In this document: positions 24,301 to 34,791 of the stretch, piece after piece | Numbering within the stretch: position 1 is the stretch's first letter | Layout: every line of letters starts with the position of its first letter | Source of the DNA: Desmodesmus armatus | Lineage: Eukaryota > Chlorophyta > Chlorophyceae > Sphaeropleales > Scenedesmaceae | Direction: 5' to 3' | DNA length: 64,000 nucleotides | Assembly: GCA_007449985.2 (NCBI GenBank) | Contig: VIIQ02000216.1 | Span: 1 to 64,000 of the forward strand | The notes under the pieces: model-generated | Database searches by the model: none | Told to the model about the DNA's origin: nothing | The model's input: only the letters and a program-made list of their open reading frames with translations | Program-made: the position numbers and the translations under genes

Positions 24301-25895
24301 TTCTTCTGCAGCGCACAATGCGCAGGGGTGGCAGCGGGACCAACACCTGTAGGTACCTCTGTGACCAGATGGAAGCCTGCAGCTGCCTCTGTGCAACATC
24401 GTGCCTGGGTTTGTCACCTTGCCTGCATTGCGGACCCTGCCCACGTCTTTGGTGACACCACAAGTGGCGCCTGCACCCACACACAATGCCTGTCATTCCC
24501 GCGAATGCTGCCGCCACCAATCTTGCGTCTTTACTGCTGTTGTTCACACGATGCGACAGGTACTGTCAAGTACAGCAAGCCTGACATGTTTGGTCCAGTG
24601 GCCCTCAAGAAGCTGACTGTGCCTGAGGCCATCCTCATGGACCTCTTTGGGTCATCCTGCCTGCCCTGCCTGTCGGTACGTGGAGACGGCTCTCTCTCCA
24701 GCGCAGCTGTCGTGCTACACCTTTGATGTCACAGAGTTGCTGATGTCGTGCGCTCACGTCCTGCATCCAGGCGCCAGGGTTTACTGCCACGTGTGTCGGT
24801 CAGTCAGGCCAACAGCACAGGGATACATGGTACCCGCCCAGAGGCAGGTTTAGGCATCGGCATGGGCGTAGTGTAGAACTGTAGCACGGAAGCTTTGTGT
24901 TTTGACAACACAGTTTTTAAAATGGCTGCTGACCCTGCTGCATGCTTTCTTTGTCCTGTTGCACTGTGTGTGTTGATGCAGGGTGGTCCCAAGTGCATGC
25001 GCTGCACTGGTGGCATCCCACACAGCCCGCACGCAGACTTCTTCAAGTGTGCTGACATGCTGATAGCAGAGGCAGACATGCGCAAAATTCACCCTCAAGT
25101 GCTGCACGAGATGGAAGGTGGGCGGCTTTTGCTGGATTATGCTAGAATGTCAGTGGCTAGAAGCCTGGCATGCACTCTGTTCAGGGGTGTTGTATGCACA
25201 TGTCTCGGCTGGATCTTGGGCTAGACTCAAGCACACTATCAGATTACAGGTATTAGTGATGCGGCCAGACGCTCAGGTGCGTGGCTGCCATTCAGGCAAT
25301 GGAGTCACTGCTGCCCATGCAGAGCAACAGCAGGGCTGGTGCACCCTGTTGGTGAGACTGGCATATGAGGGCTTGGCGGCTAGCGACCCCAATCCTGGTT
25401 GTCCACCAACAGCTAGAACCGTGCATTTCTTGCCAGCAGCCAATCCAATGCCTGCGTCTACTGTGTTGCATTGCAGGGGCTGCAAAAAATATGGGTCCCG
25501 GCTCTCCCTGGTCCAAGCTACAGAAGTACATCCTGCGGGCCCTAGACAAGCAGAAAAAGGCACCGGCAGCCAAGAAGGACCCCGCAGCAGCGTCCGCAGG
25601 CGCCTCCAGTAGCGCAACCCCAGCAACCAGCAGCGGCAGTAAAAGCAGCAAGCAGGGCAAGGCTGCAGCGTGTGCTCAGGAGCAGCCGCAGGTGCAGTCG
25701 CAGCCAGGGCCTGGTGTGCGGCAGTGTTGGGGATGTGGGAAGAAGCCGGGTGCTGATGAGTCGCTGCAGAAGTGCAGTGGATGCAAGAAGGCGCTATATT
25801 GCACCAAGGAGTGCCATGTGGCACATTGGAAGGCGCACAAGGCAGATTGCAAGAAGTGGCAGCAGGAGAGGGCGGCTGGTGCTGGTAGCAAGTGA
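18302..25895 (+). CDS. TPR-ankyrin-MYND multidomain protein
   Basis: Sixteen exons whose phases all agree: 18302-18616, 18787-18826, 19104-19249, 19784-19900, 20538-20659, 21113-21239, 21584-21698, 21895-22020, 22348-22492, 22953-23138, 23445-23526, 23752-23946, 24164-24227, 24560-24675, 24982-25117, 25477-25895; 816 aa. Residues ~120-420 are helical TPR-like repeats (CNVLALAKANTYEEALEFYN; YGVANTLRKMGRYNESFAAY). Residues ~508-590 are ankyrin repeats (PLHMACYQGYGPEAVKLLLA). Residues 761-802 are a complete MYND zinc finger (CWGC, KCSGC, YCTKEC, HKADC), preceded by a Lys/Ala/Ser linker. This suggests a protein-interaction scaffold, probably nuclear or cytosolic; no catalytic domain is visible. 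The start at 18302 is the first ATG in the open frame; a further upstream exon is possible. Two exons have decayed duplicates in the following introns. Confidence 0.85.
19341..19430 (+). pseudogene. Decayed duplicate of TPR exon 3 (copy 1)
   Basis: Matches the end of exon 19104-19249 (ATGCGCGCACACATGAAGG... to GCGCAGCAG plus a GT donor) at high identity but contains an in-frame TGA (ATCATGTGAGAGG). It lies in the intron after that exon, so it is a tandem exon duplication no longer usable. Confidence 0.85.
19521..19606 (+). pseudogene. Decayed duplicate of TPR exon 3 (copy 2)
   Basis: A more diverged version of the same exon (GTACACATAGAGGGCC, then GAGGAGGCAGAGCAGAAAGC), with stop codons and small indels. 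It is in the same intron as the first decayed copy and about 180 bases further on. Confidence 0.65.
19972..20036 (+). pseudogene. Decayed duplicate of TPR exon 4 (copy 1)
   Basis: Corresponds to the end of exon 19784-19900 (GCCAACACTTATGAGGAGGC ... CCCAAG). Here it starts GCCAACACGTATGAGGAGGA, contains TGA and TAA/TAG stops and ends CTCAAG|GTGAGT, keeping the splice donor. The G-rich flank downstream is duplicated as well. Confidence 0.8.
20098..20156 (+). pseudogene. Decayed duplicate of TPR exon 4 (copy 2)
   Basis: Third copy of the same exon end: GCCAACACATACGAGGTTGC ... GAGCTGGGGCCCAAG|GTATGG. An in-frame TAG interrupts it. Spacing of about 125 bases between copies indicates tandem duplication of exon end plus flanking intron. 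Confidence 0.8.
22168..22192. repeat. Short perfect hairpin in TPR-gene intron
   Basis: AGACTTTATCC and its reverse complement GGATAAAGTCT flank a three-base loop. Intronic; no role assigned. Confidence 0.7.
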
Positions 25896-26579
25896 TCAGC
25901 TGGGGTTGTTTGTTGGGTGTTGCGTGTCTAGAGAAGGGTGGGTCCGATCGGATGCTGTGTTGCGTGTGGTGGGGTTTGTGTGTGGCTCCATGTACAGGGG
26001 TTGGGTATGCCTTACTGTCGCCTGTTGTGATTAACACAAGGTCATTATTCTGTTGTTGCTTGGTCGCCCTGCATCGTCCTCTGACGGTTTGCTGTGTTTT
26101 GTGAACACACGCCACCTGACACAGTCTGTACATGTCATGTGCCGTGTCGGATGATTACTCGCAGCTTGACAATGTGACTCTACGAGCATTTACAGCAAAT
26201 ACATCTGTCACAGTGTGTGTGGCTGGTCGATCAACACGCACATGCCGTAATTTTGATACACTATCTTGTCATAATGGTATCTGTGTAGGTGTAGTGATGA
26301 TGTACCAGGTGCTTGTCGGTTGTGCTGCATGAGGTTGCGGCATGTTCGTTGGTTTGGTGGTGGCTGACTCCAGGGTCCACTTTTGATGTGAAGGTGACGC
26401 AATGCATCTGCGAGAGACACACTTCCCTTCGCATGAGTCATTGGTAGTAGCAATTGTCAATGGCTCAAGTACTGGTCAGTCAATTTCACGAGGCAGATCA
26501 TGAGGCAGATCACGAGGCAGACCAAGGTTTTCAACCGGCCACATCTTCAAGGTGGCAGCCTCATATGCTTGGTGCCACC
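25896..26579. other. Non-coding stretch with small 12-bp triplication
   Basis: 3' flank of the TPR-MYND gene. Contains three 12-bp units of the type GAGGCAGATCAT at 26489-26524. No coding frame could be supported. Confidence 0.5.
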
Positions 26580-26885
26580 TCATGTGATCTCCTCTACAGC
26601 CTCCACCAGCTTGTTGTACATGATGCGACTGTTGCCTAAGCCCGTTGTGTGCGCCTGCTCCAACTCAGCCATGAGTGTCTCCAGCTCTGTCTGCAGATAG
26701 CAACGCAACAAACAAGGCCAAGGGTTGCATTGCTTGTGCAGACAGAAGTTGGCAGCAATACTACTGCTACTTTACTGGATCATGGCCTTGCCTGATCGCC
26801 CCGGGCGAAGAAGTTCTTGTGTGCTTGTGGCTTGCAGACCTGATGCTACAGCGAAGCTGGCTGTCGATCGGTAAGGCCATGTGCG

Positions 26886-27043
26886 CAAGCTGCAACAAGG
26901 ATGTCTGCCTCAAAACGATCAGGGCAGTCAGGTTTACCTTCTTGCTGGGTTCCTTGTCCGCATTATGGACAAGGAACCTACCAAGAAGGTATATCTGACT
27001 GCCCTGATCGTTTCGAGGCAGACATCCTTGTTGCAGCTGCGGC
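26886..27043. repeat. Long imperfect inverted repeat
   Basis: Two arms of about 75 bases (26886-26962 and 26968-27043) are near-perfect reverse complements around a short loop at GCATTAT; the innermost stem is GGTTCCTTGTCC/GGACAAGGAACC. The outer part of the arm (GTGCGCAAGCTGCAACAAGG) recurs once more in direct orientation at about 27208. Could be a palindromic mobile-element end or a foldback transcript. Confidence 0.85.
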
Positions 27044-27292
27044 AGTGGGGCACTGTGTCTCTGTAGCATCCTGTGCAACAGACAGAAAGAGGGTGGCAGC
27101 CTGATTGTCTCTGGGAACGCGGCAGGGGTGCTTGTGTCATGCACAGGCTGTAGTGAAGGCAGCACGGTGCTGGGGCCAAGCTGGCTGTTGATTGTGATTG
27201 CAATGTGCGCAAGCTGCAACAAGGCGCAAGCTGTCCAGGCAGGGCACACTGTGCCCTCGGAGGAGACTGAAATAAAGGCAAGCAGGAGTCAC

Positions 27293-27367
27293 CTTGTGTT
27301 GGCAGGCGCCTCCATCTTGGTGTCGCCATCAGCCACAGTAGGGGGTGGTCTGCTTGGTGTCACCCAC
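27293..27367 (-). pseudogene. Decayed duplicate of the TKMEAPAN exon
   Basis: Minus-strand copy of the exon at 27631-27702, about 340 bases away, with the same acceptor and donor context. A one-base insertion after the KQT codons brings a TGA in frame, and two more bases are added before the donor. Confidence 0.75.
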
Positions 27368-27396
27368 CTGTGTATGGGCAGCAGCAAATAGTGATG

Positions 27397-27567
27397 GTGT
27401 GTAAAGCACAACAAATGGGGCAGCGCGCATATGCAAAGCTGTTCAGGTGCAAGCCATTGGCAAAGCTGTTGAGGTGCAACCGCCTGTGCATGGGCAGCAT
27501 GTGGTGTGTAAAGCACAACAAATGGGGCAGCGCGCAATTTGCAAAGCTGTTCAGGTGCAAGCCGTTC
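27397..27567. repeat. 107-bp direct repeat
   Basis: GTGTGTAAAGCACAACAAAT followed by GGGGCAGCGCGCA and CAAAGCTGTTCAGGTGCAAGCC occurs at 27397 and again at 27504. A shorter internal CAAAGCTGTTGAGGTGCAA lies between the two. Local duplication. Confidence 0.85.
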
Positions 27568-27754
27568 AGGCAGGGCATATGAGCAGGCTGCAGATGTTGA
27601 CAATATGGGAATAAGCAGACAGGCAGTCACCTTGTTGGCAGGCGCCTCCATCTTGGTATCATCATCAGTCACAGTAGGAGGGGTCTGCTTGGTGTCGATC
27701 ACCTGCCAGGTGCACAGTGTGCATGGCCGATATGCGGTGGCGGTGTTTGCCGTA

Positions 27755-27848
27755 CACGTGTGCTGTCGCACCGTGTAACGACACGTGTGAGCCACCGTGT
27801 CTGAGACGGTACACGTCCCTACACGTGTGGTTTCCGCCAGTACACGTG
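27755..27848. promoter_or_regulatory. Cluster of four ACACGTG palindromes
   Basis: CACGTG cores at 27755, 27782, 27822 and 27843, each in an ACACGTGT context, within 94 bases, plus a near match at 27811. CACGTG is the G-box/E-box core bound by bHLH and bZIP factors. No gene start could be placed next to it, so a regulatory role is only inferred. Confidence 0.4.
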
Positions 27849-29397
27849 TCGCCAAGGCTGGGGATGTGCTTGTGCAGATGTGGCTTTTCACAGGCGGGTG
27901 GTTAACACAGCTGATGAAGCTTATAAGCACTCCACAGGTGACTCTGGCGTCGGCGGTGTTGGTTGCATCATCCCAATTGTAATCGCCTTCGAAGGTGTGC
28001 CTTCTCAATGTTTCAGTACAAGCTCATGACCAACAGTGCAACACAATTGACCAATGCATTGACTGCAGGCATGTGATTTGATATGAGGTCTTCATGCAAA
28101 CTCAGACGCAAGACACCCACGAGCCTGTCAACATGTCATTGTGATTAGATTGAGATTAGATCCTACTGACTGCCAACACCACCAGCATCCTGTGCCAGAT
28201 ACGATGCACAGATCGTCATCCACCAGCAATCTTGCAGCAAGACATAGCTGTACAGCTGTTACATTTACTCACACCAGCGAATTTGCCAACAAGTTGCAGC
28301 TGGCTGGAGCTGCAGATCCCCACACTACACCAAAACAACCACTAATTGGTGCTCCACATGACTGTTGCAGCTGCGTGTACTGTTGCCAACATCACCAAAT
28401 GCTGTGGCGCACCAACTGCTGCTTGCACTGCATGGAACACGCAGAAGCATGGCTGCCAACTTCATTTTCAGGCTGCCAACTTCAATGTGAGGCCTGCCCA
28501 CAGGAGGCCTGCCAGACACCCTGCCAGCAGGAAGCTTGTACAGACCCAATCGAAAGTCAAGGAGGGTGGAAGGGTAGAGCATGGCATGGCGCCGAACACA
28601 TCAGGGCAGGGCACAGCACACGCGACAGTGTCAGCACACAAAGCGGCGACTAGCATGCGCAGGTTTCAACGCCAACAGCCACAGGAGTCAACAATGCTCT
28701 CCTCCTATCCCAGCTTCCTTGTAATGGCTGCCTGTTCTGTTGTTTTGCCCCCATGCACTTCTTGTCCCCCTTTGTCTCACCCCGTTCCAAATCCTGACAG
28801 CTGGCTGCTGCCAACTGCTCCCAACACACAGAGCACTCGGCTCGCAAGGCCCCCACCTTGTGCCACAAACACCCCAAAGCCCTGCAATGCAACGGTGTCA
28901 GGCTCAGCACTGCACCCAAACCATGGCATGTGTTGATGCTGCTGACAGCCGATGCTTGCTGGGCAGGCCCTGACCCAGTCCAACATGCAGATAGCTCTGG
29001 ACCCCACGCTTTGCTGCCGCGGCCGCTGAAGTCAGCGCCCGTCCCTGCTGTTGCTTCTTTCTTACCTTCCTCTGCCTTCACTCTGCCAGAGCACACGTTA
29101 GTGCTGCTGTGACATGCCAGGAATGCTGTGCTCGAGGTGGTGTTGGAGCAGCTGGCACCACACAGGGCGGTCATCAGGACCCTGCAGAGACAAGGAACAT
29201 GTGCAGCAGCAGTGGCAGTTTGCAACGGCAGCAGCAGCACATGGCAGTCAGCAGCAGCGCCAGCACTGGCAACGCTCAGTTGGCACATGAACTCGCAGCA
29301 TTCCTAGGCAAGATAAGCAGCAATGAAGCAGATTTGCGAGCTACCCAGATGTGTGCTCACCAGCAACCGGGTTATACTGCTGTCATGATGTTCACAA
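27849..29397. other. Non-coding stretch
   Basis: No supported gene. Open frames on both strands are Cys/His/Thr-rich translations of CA-rich DNA without splice-consistent continuation. Confidence 0.45.
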
Positions 29398-30381
29398 TCA
29401 ACACATAGACAGGACAAGCAGAACATGCTCCGAACAGTACTTTTCCATGCCAACACGTGTTGTGCACACCTGGCAAGTCAAATTGACTCGGTGTTCGTGA
29501 CCCCAACAGGTGAGTTCTGTCAGCTGCTTCAGGTGTGTCAGCTGTAGCAGCAGCGCCCGGTGTGCAGCTGGGGTGATGCGCTTCACCTGCATGTAGAGCT
29601 TTTGTAACCCAGTGAGCTGACAGACCGCCTCAACAACGTTGCCTGTAGTATCCGTAACTGTGAAGCTCAGCGTGTGCAGCCCACTCAGTCCTGGGAGGGA
29701 GGCTAGCAGGTCTTTGGTGTTGATGGGAGGGGTGGCCCTCCCAGCCGCCAATTTGAGAGACTGTAAGCCAGGGCAGCAGCTGACAAGGGGGCTGCTGCCA
29801 AAGGGTGTTGCATCACTTGGATATGGCAGCCAATCCACATCTGTGATATCTAGTGCCGAACCAATGGGCCCCCGGGGGCAGACATCATGCTTGACAAGAA
29901 AACGTGATATCTAGTGCCGAACCAATGGGCCCCCGGGGGCAGACATCATGCTTGACAAGAAAACTTCAAAGCACATATCCCAAGCAGCTTGTTCCACAAC
30001 GTTACCGGTCCGTGGCTGAACTTCCACGCCCACTGCAAGGCAACAGACACATATGCTTTGAGTATTTGTGCGCGCAGAGGGCTACCAGGATTTTCAAATA
30101 GGCATGAGTGGTGCATCAGCAAATTCTACATGCGGAACCGTGCCTCAAACGTCATTCTTTCGCTGCGGCCGTAATGGGTGACGGGAAAAGGGTTTCCTCA
30201 TCACCGCTTAGAGGTGACGGCAAAGCCTTAAACGTCACCCCCCACTGGTGACGGCATGTGTAATACCTATCTCAGCAGCACACATCAAGCTGCGGTTGTC
30301 GCTGCAGCACTGCAGCACTGCCAGCAGGCAGGGGTCCGGCAGTGCCAGCAGCAGAGACCGATGTGTGTCGTTAAGTTCCAT
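29398..30381 (-). pseudogene. F-box / leucine-rich-repeat gene, apparently damaged
   Basis: At 30381-30270 the minus strand opens with MELNDTHRSLLLALPDPCLL followed by AVLQCCSDNRSLMCAAE, a good F-box (the LP..C...VL.CC.D..SL..AA pattern) starting at an ATG. At 29838-29398 an open frame encodes leucine-rich-repeat-like text (CCPGLQSLKLAAG; LPGLSGLHTLSFTV; LTGLQKLYMQV; LTHLKQLTELTCW), ending at a stop. F-box-LRR proteins are substrate receptors of SCF ubiquitin ligases. Exons joining the two parts were not resolved, and a 61-bp tandem duplication at 29845-29966 shifts the frame just upstream of the repeats, so the copy is probably broken. Confidence 0.5.
29845..29966. repeat. 61-bp tandem duplication
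   Basis: Two adjacent copies, starting GATATCTAGTGCCGAACCAA at 29845 and 29906, identical by eye. A period of 61 is not a multiple of three. Confidence 0.95.
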
Positions 30382-30938
30382 CCTGTAGAACAGCAACACA
30401 CACACATAAGCAGCATGCGGTGATGGCAGTTAAGACCGGAGACGGGTGCCAAGCATTAATTGTAAGGTGTGAGCACAGCCTGGCAGAGGGACAGCCATGC
30501 AGCCACCTGCGTTACCTGAAGTGGACAACTAATTTCTGATTTGTGCCTCAGATTGTTGCCTTGGACGGACGGAGGTAGTGGACGTGCTGTCCAGAATGTG
30601 ATCTGTTCAAATCAAGCAATTTTCACATCTATGAAGGATTGATCGAGGGGAATGCAGTGATGACTGAGCCAAGCATGCATGTTTCAACTTCACCCATGAA
30701 CATGAAGGATTCCAGCAGGGCCCAACATCAACAGACGATGATACCATTTCTTGCATTCCACAGAAAATCCACTTTTACAAGCCAACAACGTCTAGCGGTC
30801 GTTGCCGCATGTTGTTCACCTGGGGTCAGTTGCACACATGCTGGATCAGTCCCTCGCAGAGCTCTGCACTCATCTCATCTGAGCTCTTCGGTTCTCTGAT
30901 CGGTCCTGCACAATATTTCAGTTTCTGGACGTTTAGAT
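30382..30938. other. Non-coding stretch
   Basis: Between the F-box start (minus) and the hypothetical plus-strand gene; likely holds both promoters. No motif could be assigned. Just inside the F-box gene, at 30178-30256, GTGACGG/CCGTCAC-type words repeat in both orientations. Confidence 0.4.
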
Positions 30939-32683
30939 ATGCCACTATGTTTCGACTGGCTCCTGCAGCACAGCACAGCAACAGCAGATGGCAGCAGCAC
31001 GCCAGAGCATGCCGTCCCAAGGTCGCTGGAATCCAACACCAGCAAGGTGGCAGGCCTGCCAAAGCTGCTTCAGCCCCAGCGCACTCACCCAAACCCGAAG
31101 GCAGCAGCCACCACCAGCATCAGCACAAGTACAGTTGACAGCAGGACAAGCTGGGAGGAGACAAGGCAGGAGGCAAGCCCTGCAAACAAGCTTCACTTCA
31201 AGACAGTCACGGACCTCAACAGCGGGGCTCTTGCAGCGGAGCTGTCTTGGCATGTCCGCCTGGAGCAACAGCCAGCACGGCTGGCTGTCAAGCTCAGCAA
31301 CAGGCACAAGACCCGTGTCACATTTGAGGCACAGGTGTCCCTGAGGCAAGTGCTGCTGTTGTGCAGCTTATGTTGGTGCCAATGCAGATGCCCTTTGCCT
31401 GGCCTGAACCGCGTTGAAGTGCTCACCTGCAGGACAGCCACAACCAGGGCAGCAGAACAAAGCAGCTTAGGACCTGTGCCTTGCATCGGCGCAAAAACTG
31501 AATTTGATTTGCACAGCAGCACCATGACACCACCCAATGCTTGTGTACAGTCCCTGCCCCCCTGGCAGGCTGCTGTTCCTACGCTGGATGGGTTTCACCA
31601 GCGTGACAACAGTGGTTCAGGCACAGCGGGTGAGACACTACTTGGTAGTTCTTGGTGGTTGCTTCTCACTGTTGCTGCTGGACTGTTTTCTGCGTGCTGC
31701 AGGAGCTCAGCACTACTCAAGCTGGCAGGCAGTCCACAAGGCATCCACTCAGCAGCCCTGCTTATCAAGCCGTTGAGGGCAGGCAGCAGCAGCGGCACAC
31801 ACGGGAGGACCTACCAACTGCAGTTGCAGACAGACAACAGGTGCAGCCAGTACGTCCCTACAGCCACAGCAGGTCGGGCGCAAGCGGCGTCAACCAGCGC
31901 AACACCGCAATGCAGTCGCCAGCCAGCAGCAGCAGCGGCAACTCCCTGGGCACCGCAGGTCTGCAGGCACCAAGCCCTGCTCTGGGGCTGGACAGCAGTG
32001 TCATGCCGGCGCCACAAGCCAGCAGCACTGCAGCCACCACCAGCACCAGCCCAGCGCTCTCTCGCCAGCGCAGGCGCAGGCAGCGGCAACAGCAGTCGGT
32101 GGCAAATAAGCAGACCCACACTGCAGACTCATTCCAGCTCAGCACAACAGCATCTCTCATAACAGAGCAGGCAGCAGCTGCAACACAAGGTGCACCTAGT
32201 CCTGTCATCAGCCAGGGTGCCGGACCGCAGGCAGCTAGCAACAGCATGGCCGCACCTCTGGCCATCAACCTGCAGGTAACTGGCCCTAGTCAGCACACCA
32301 GGCGTGTCCCACAGCAGCCTGAGGTGCCTGCAGGAATGGGTGGGAGCTCAGCAGGGGCTGCTGCAGGACTGTCGCAATTGCACTGGGAGGTGGGGTGGAA
32401 CTGGAAGGCAGGGGGCCCTGTTGCTGCCGTCAGCAGACAGCTAGACCCCACCACCAGCAGCAGCGGATCAGGCGCAGGCTTGTTGGCAGTGCAGCAGTTC
32501 AAAGCAGTCTATGATGTCAAGGCACACAGCTATACGTTGACCGCTGGTGGCGCCGGCTGGAACGTGACTGTGGCGATACCCACGCATGCCAAAGGTTTTG
32601 CGGGTCTGGTACCTAGGGTGTGGACGCGCGGCTGCCGGCCAAAGATCACATTGTCTTTGGTGCCAGAGCTGACGTGTTTCTAG
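30939..32683 (+). CDS. Hypothetical protein, exon structure tentative
   Basis: Not recognized. An open frame from the ATG at 30939 runs through a low-complexity start into LHFKTVTDLNSGALAAELSW and KLSNRHKTRVTFEAQV, alternating polar and hydrophobic residues as in beta-strands, to a likely donor near 31335. A short piece near 31560-31630 (LLFLRWMGFTSVTTVVQAQ) precedes a GTGAGA donor. A long final exon at 31703-32683, after CTGCAG, holds ~230 residues of Ser/Gln/Ala-rich sequence and then another beta-like segment (LHWEVGWNWKAGG; FKAVYDVKAHSYTLTAGG; WNVTVAIP). Paired beta-rich ends with a disordered middle could suggest an envelope or barrel-like protein, but this is only an inference from texture. 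Confidence 0.4.
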
Positions 32684-34791
32684 AAGTGGCATGTCTGAGC
32701 ATGGTGCTGCTGTACTGTTTGTAAAAGTTCTGTCCCGTGCTGTGTTCTATGGCATCCGGCGAGGTGGTGTGGTGCACATGTGTGCTATTTGGGGCAATGC
32801 ACTTGTGTGTTGTGTGGTGACTCCACCAGCAACCAGCAGCATTACTGTTGCTGATGGGGTGCAGACATTGAATGATACCAGTGGCCATGTGCAACTGGCC
32901 AGCAATCCTCTATCTTCTTCACATTTGGCTGGCCATTGAACATCAACTCAACAGTTGTACATGTGACAATTACACAGGGAGAGCTACACAACATGGTAAC
33001 AGCTTGGACTTTCCTGGCAACCGTAGACACCACCACATCAGCTGTCACAGCAGGGCCTGCAAGTTGACGTTGAACGTCAACAGGTTAACCTGCAGGCGCC
33101 AGCACAGACAAGTCGATCCTGCACCTGCTGCCAAACACACGGAGTGTGACCCTGCAATCAAGCAGGACCGCCAACACCCATGGTTTGTGAATAGGAGACT
33201 TTGCATGTTGTCAAACGCCACCTTTGCCGAACCACCCACTGTCGGCACATGTTCGCACGCAGACACCAACATTGCCACACCATACCAGCATGCCGGACTG
33301 ACCAGCAGAGCAGCTGCCGATTGCCACATCCTTCACACACTCTTAACCTAGTGTACAGGAGACAAGGCCAAAACCTGGCAAAGGCTCAAATAACAAGTGT
33401 CAAAAGTCATCAGCCACCATGCATGATGCATGCATGGCAGCTCCAAAGCCACAACCACCTGCCCGGGCAAACGAGCTGCATATTCTCATACAACACACAG
33501 GCATGCCTGTCCTGCAGATGAGAGTCCTGCAGATGCCTGCAGGATGATGATGATCTGTCAGCCACTCAAAACAGCCAAAGCCTATCTTACAAGGCTAGTT
33601 GCGAATGCAACAGCTGCCTGTCACTGCTCCACAACTCGTAAGTCACTGAGGCGCTACGTTGGCAGCGCCATCAATCATGCCATGTCTTCTGCTGCTGCTG
33701 ATGGTACTGTATGCGACCCAGCTGCTGCTTGCGTGAGACCCAACCTTTGCACAGCTTGATGGCTAGCTGGCAGGCGGAAATGGGAACCTTCAGGGCTGCA
33801 CCGCATGCACACAGCGTTGGCCAGGGCATGCATCAAACCCCACAGCAGCACACAGATGCTGCCACGTCGATCCCGCAAACAGAGCAAGGGATGGCTGCAG
33901 CCAGAAAGTCACCAGACACTCACAGGCTCACACATAGCGCACACCACTCGCACACACGCTGTGCGTACAGTCAGCACAGCACAGCCACACATGCTTGGTG
34001 TAACCAAACCACAAAGTCATAGAGCCATCACACACACCTCACCCCACGGAAACCTCTGCACTATGCTGAGCGCTGTCAGGAGGACGTTATGGACCTTCCG
34101 CAGCTGTGACATCAGCGGCGACACATACCAAGCAGTCAACAACTGTCAAACAACCATGATAAAGGAAGGCACTGCCTATGGAAGGAAGGCACTACATATG
34201 GTACAGACAGGCTGCTGCCTGCAAAGCTGCAACACCAGCAGCAACAACCCACCATGCTGGCACTGCGTCAAGAGAACGGCACCTCCGCACCACACAGCAC
34301 ACGCTCTGCAGCACACACCATGCCGCTCACACACACACACACTGTCCAATCGCTTACCCGCAGCTGCCGAGCTGTCTTGGCGCATGCATCAGGAATTTCA
34401 ATCCCAATCCCCACCACGGCACCGCCTCGTGCTGGTGCTGTTCTGCCACCCCAAAACAATTTCCTTGAAGTCCGCGGCCCTCTACACAGGACAGCACAGT
34501 CGTGGCTGCCTGGCACACACATGGGCAACGAACACTGCTGCCCGCAACCACCCCACTCCTGCATCAATCAGGGAGCCTGCCTTTCACCTCAATGAGTCAC
34601 ATAGCGTGGTACAGATCCTTTGCCACATACACAACCGTACCAGCCCTCAAACAGCACCCATGATGGCTGCGCGCAGAGCACGCCACTGCCAAGCTGCCTG
34701 TGCTCGCCCTTGCAGCATCCCGCTACCGCCGGCGCTGCATGCTGCTGCCGCACTGACGGTAGCAGCTGCTGTGGCCACAGCTGCATGCTGC
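32684..34791. other. Non-coding stretch
   Basis: About 2.1 kb, CA-rich on the plus strand. A long plus-strand open frame (33805-34830) has no domain, no splice structure and CA-repeat composition, and overlaps the last exon of the minus-strand phosphatase; it is not accepted as a gene. The right-hand part is probably the 3' untranslated region of that phosphatase. Confidence 0.45.

Larger units (their letters stand above)
26580..27702 (-). pseudogene. Remnant of a minus-strand gene (two exons recognizable)
   Basis: Two exon-like pieces with splice signals on the minus strand. 27702-27631 follows an acceptor (CCTGGCAG) and encodes VIDTKQTPPTVTDDDTKMEA and five further residues, before a GTGACT donor. 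26690-26580 follows CTGCAG and encodes a helical, acidic end (TELETLMAELEQAHTTGLGN and a further 16 residues) with a stop codon. Both are phase 0 and would join. An upstream start and other exons could not be found, and the intervening DNA is full of repeats, so this may be a broken gene or the end of one whose 5' part was not resolved. Product unknown; coiled-coil character only. Confidence 0.4.

Noticed and set aside
24280..24559. Additional TPR-gene exon in the open frame before 24560
   Set aside because: The phase-1 join from 24227 to 24560 is exact and the extra text is Cys/Pro-rich intron translation.
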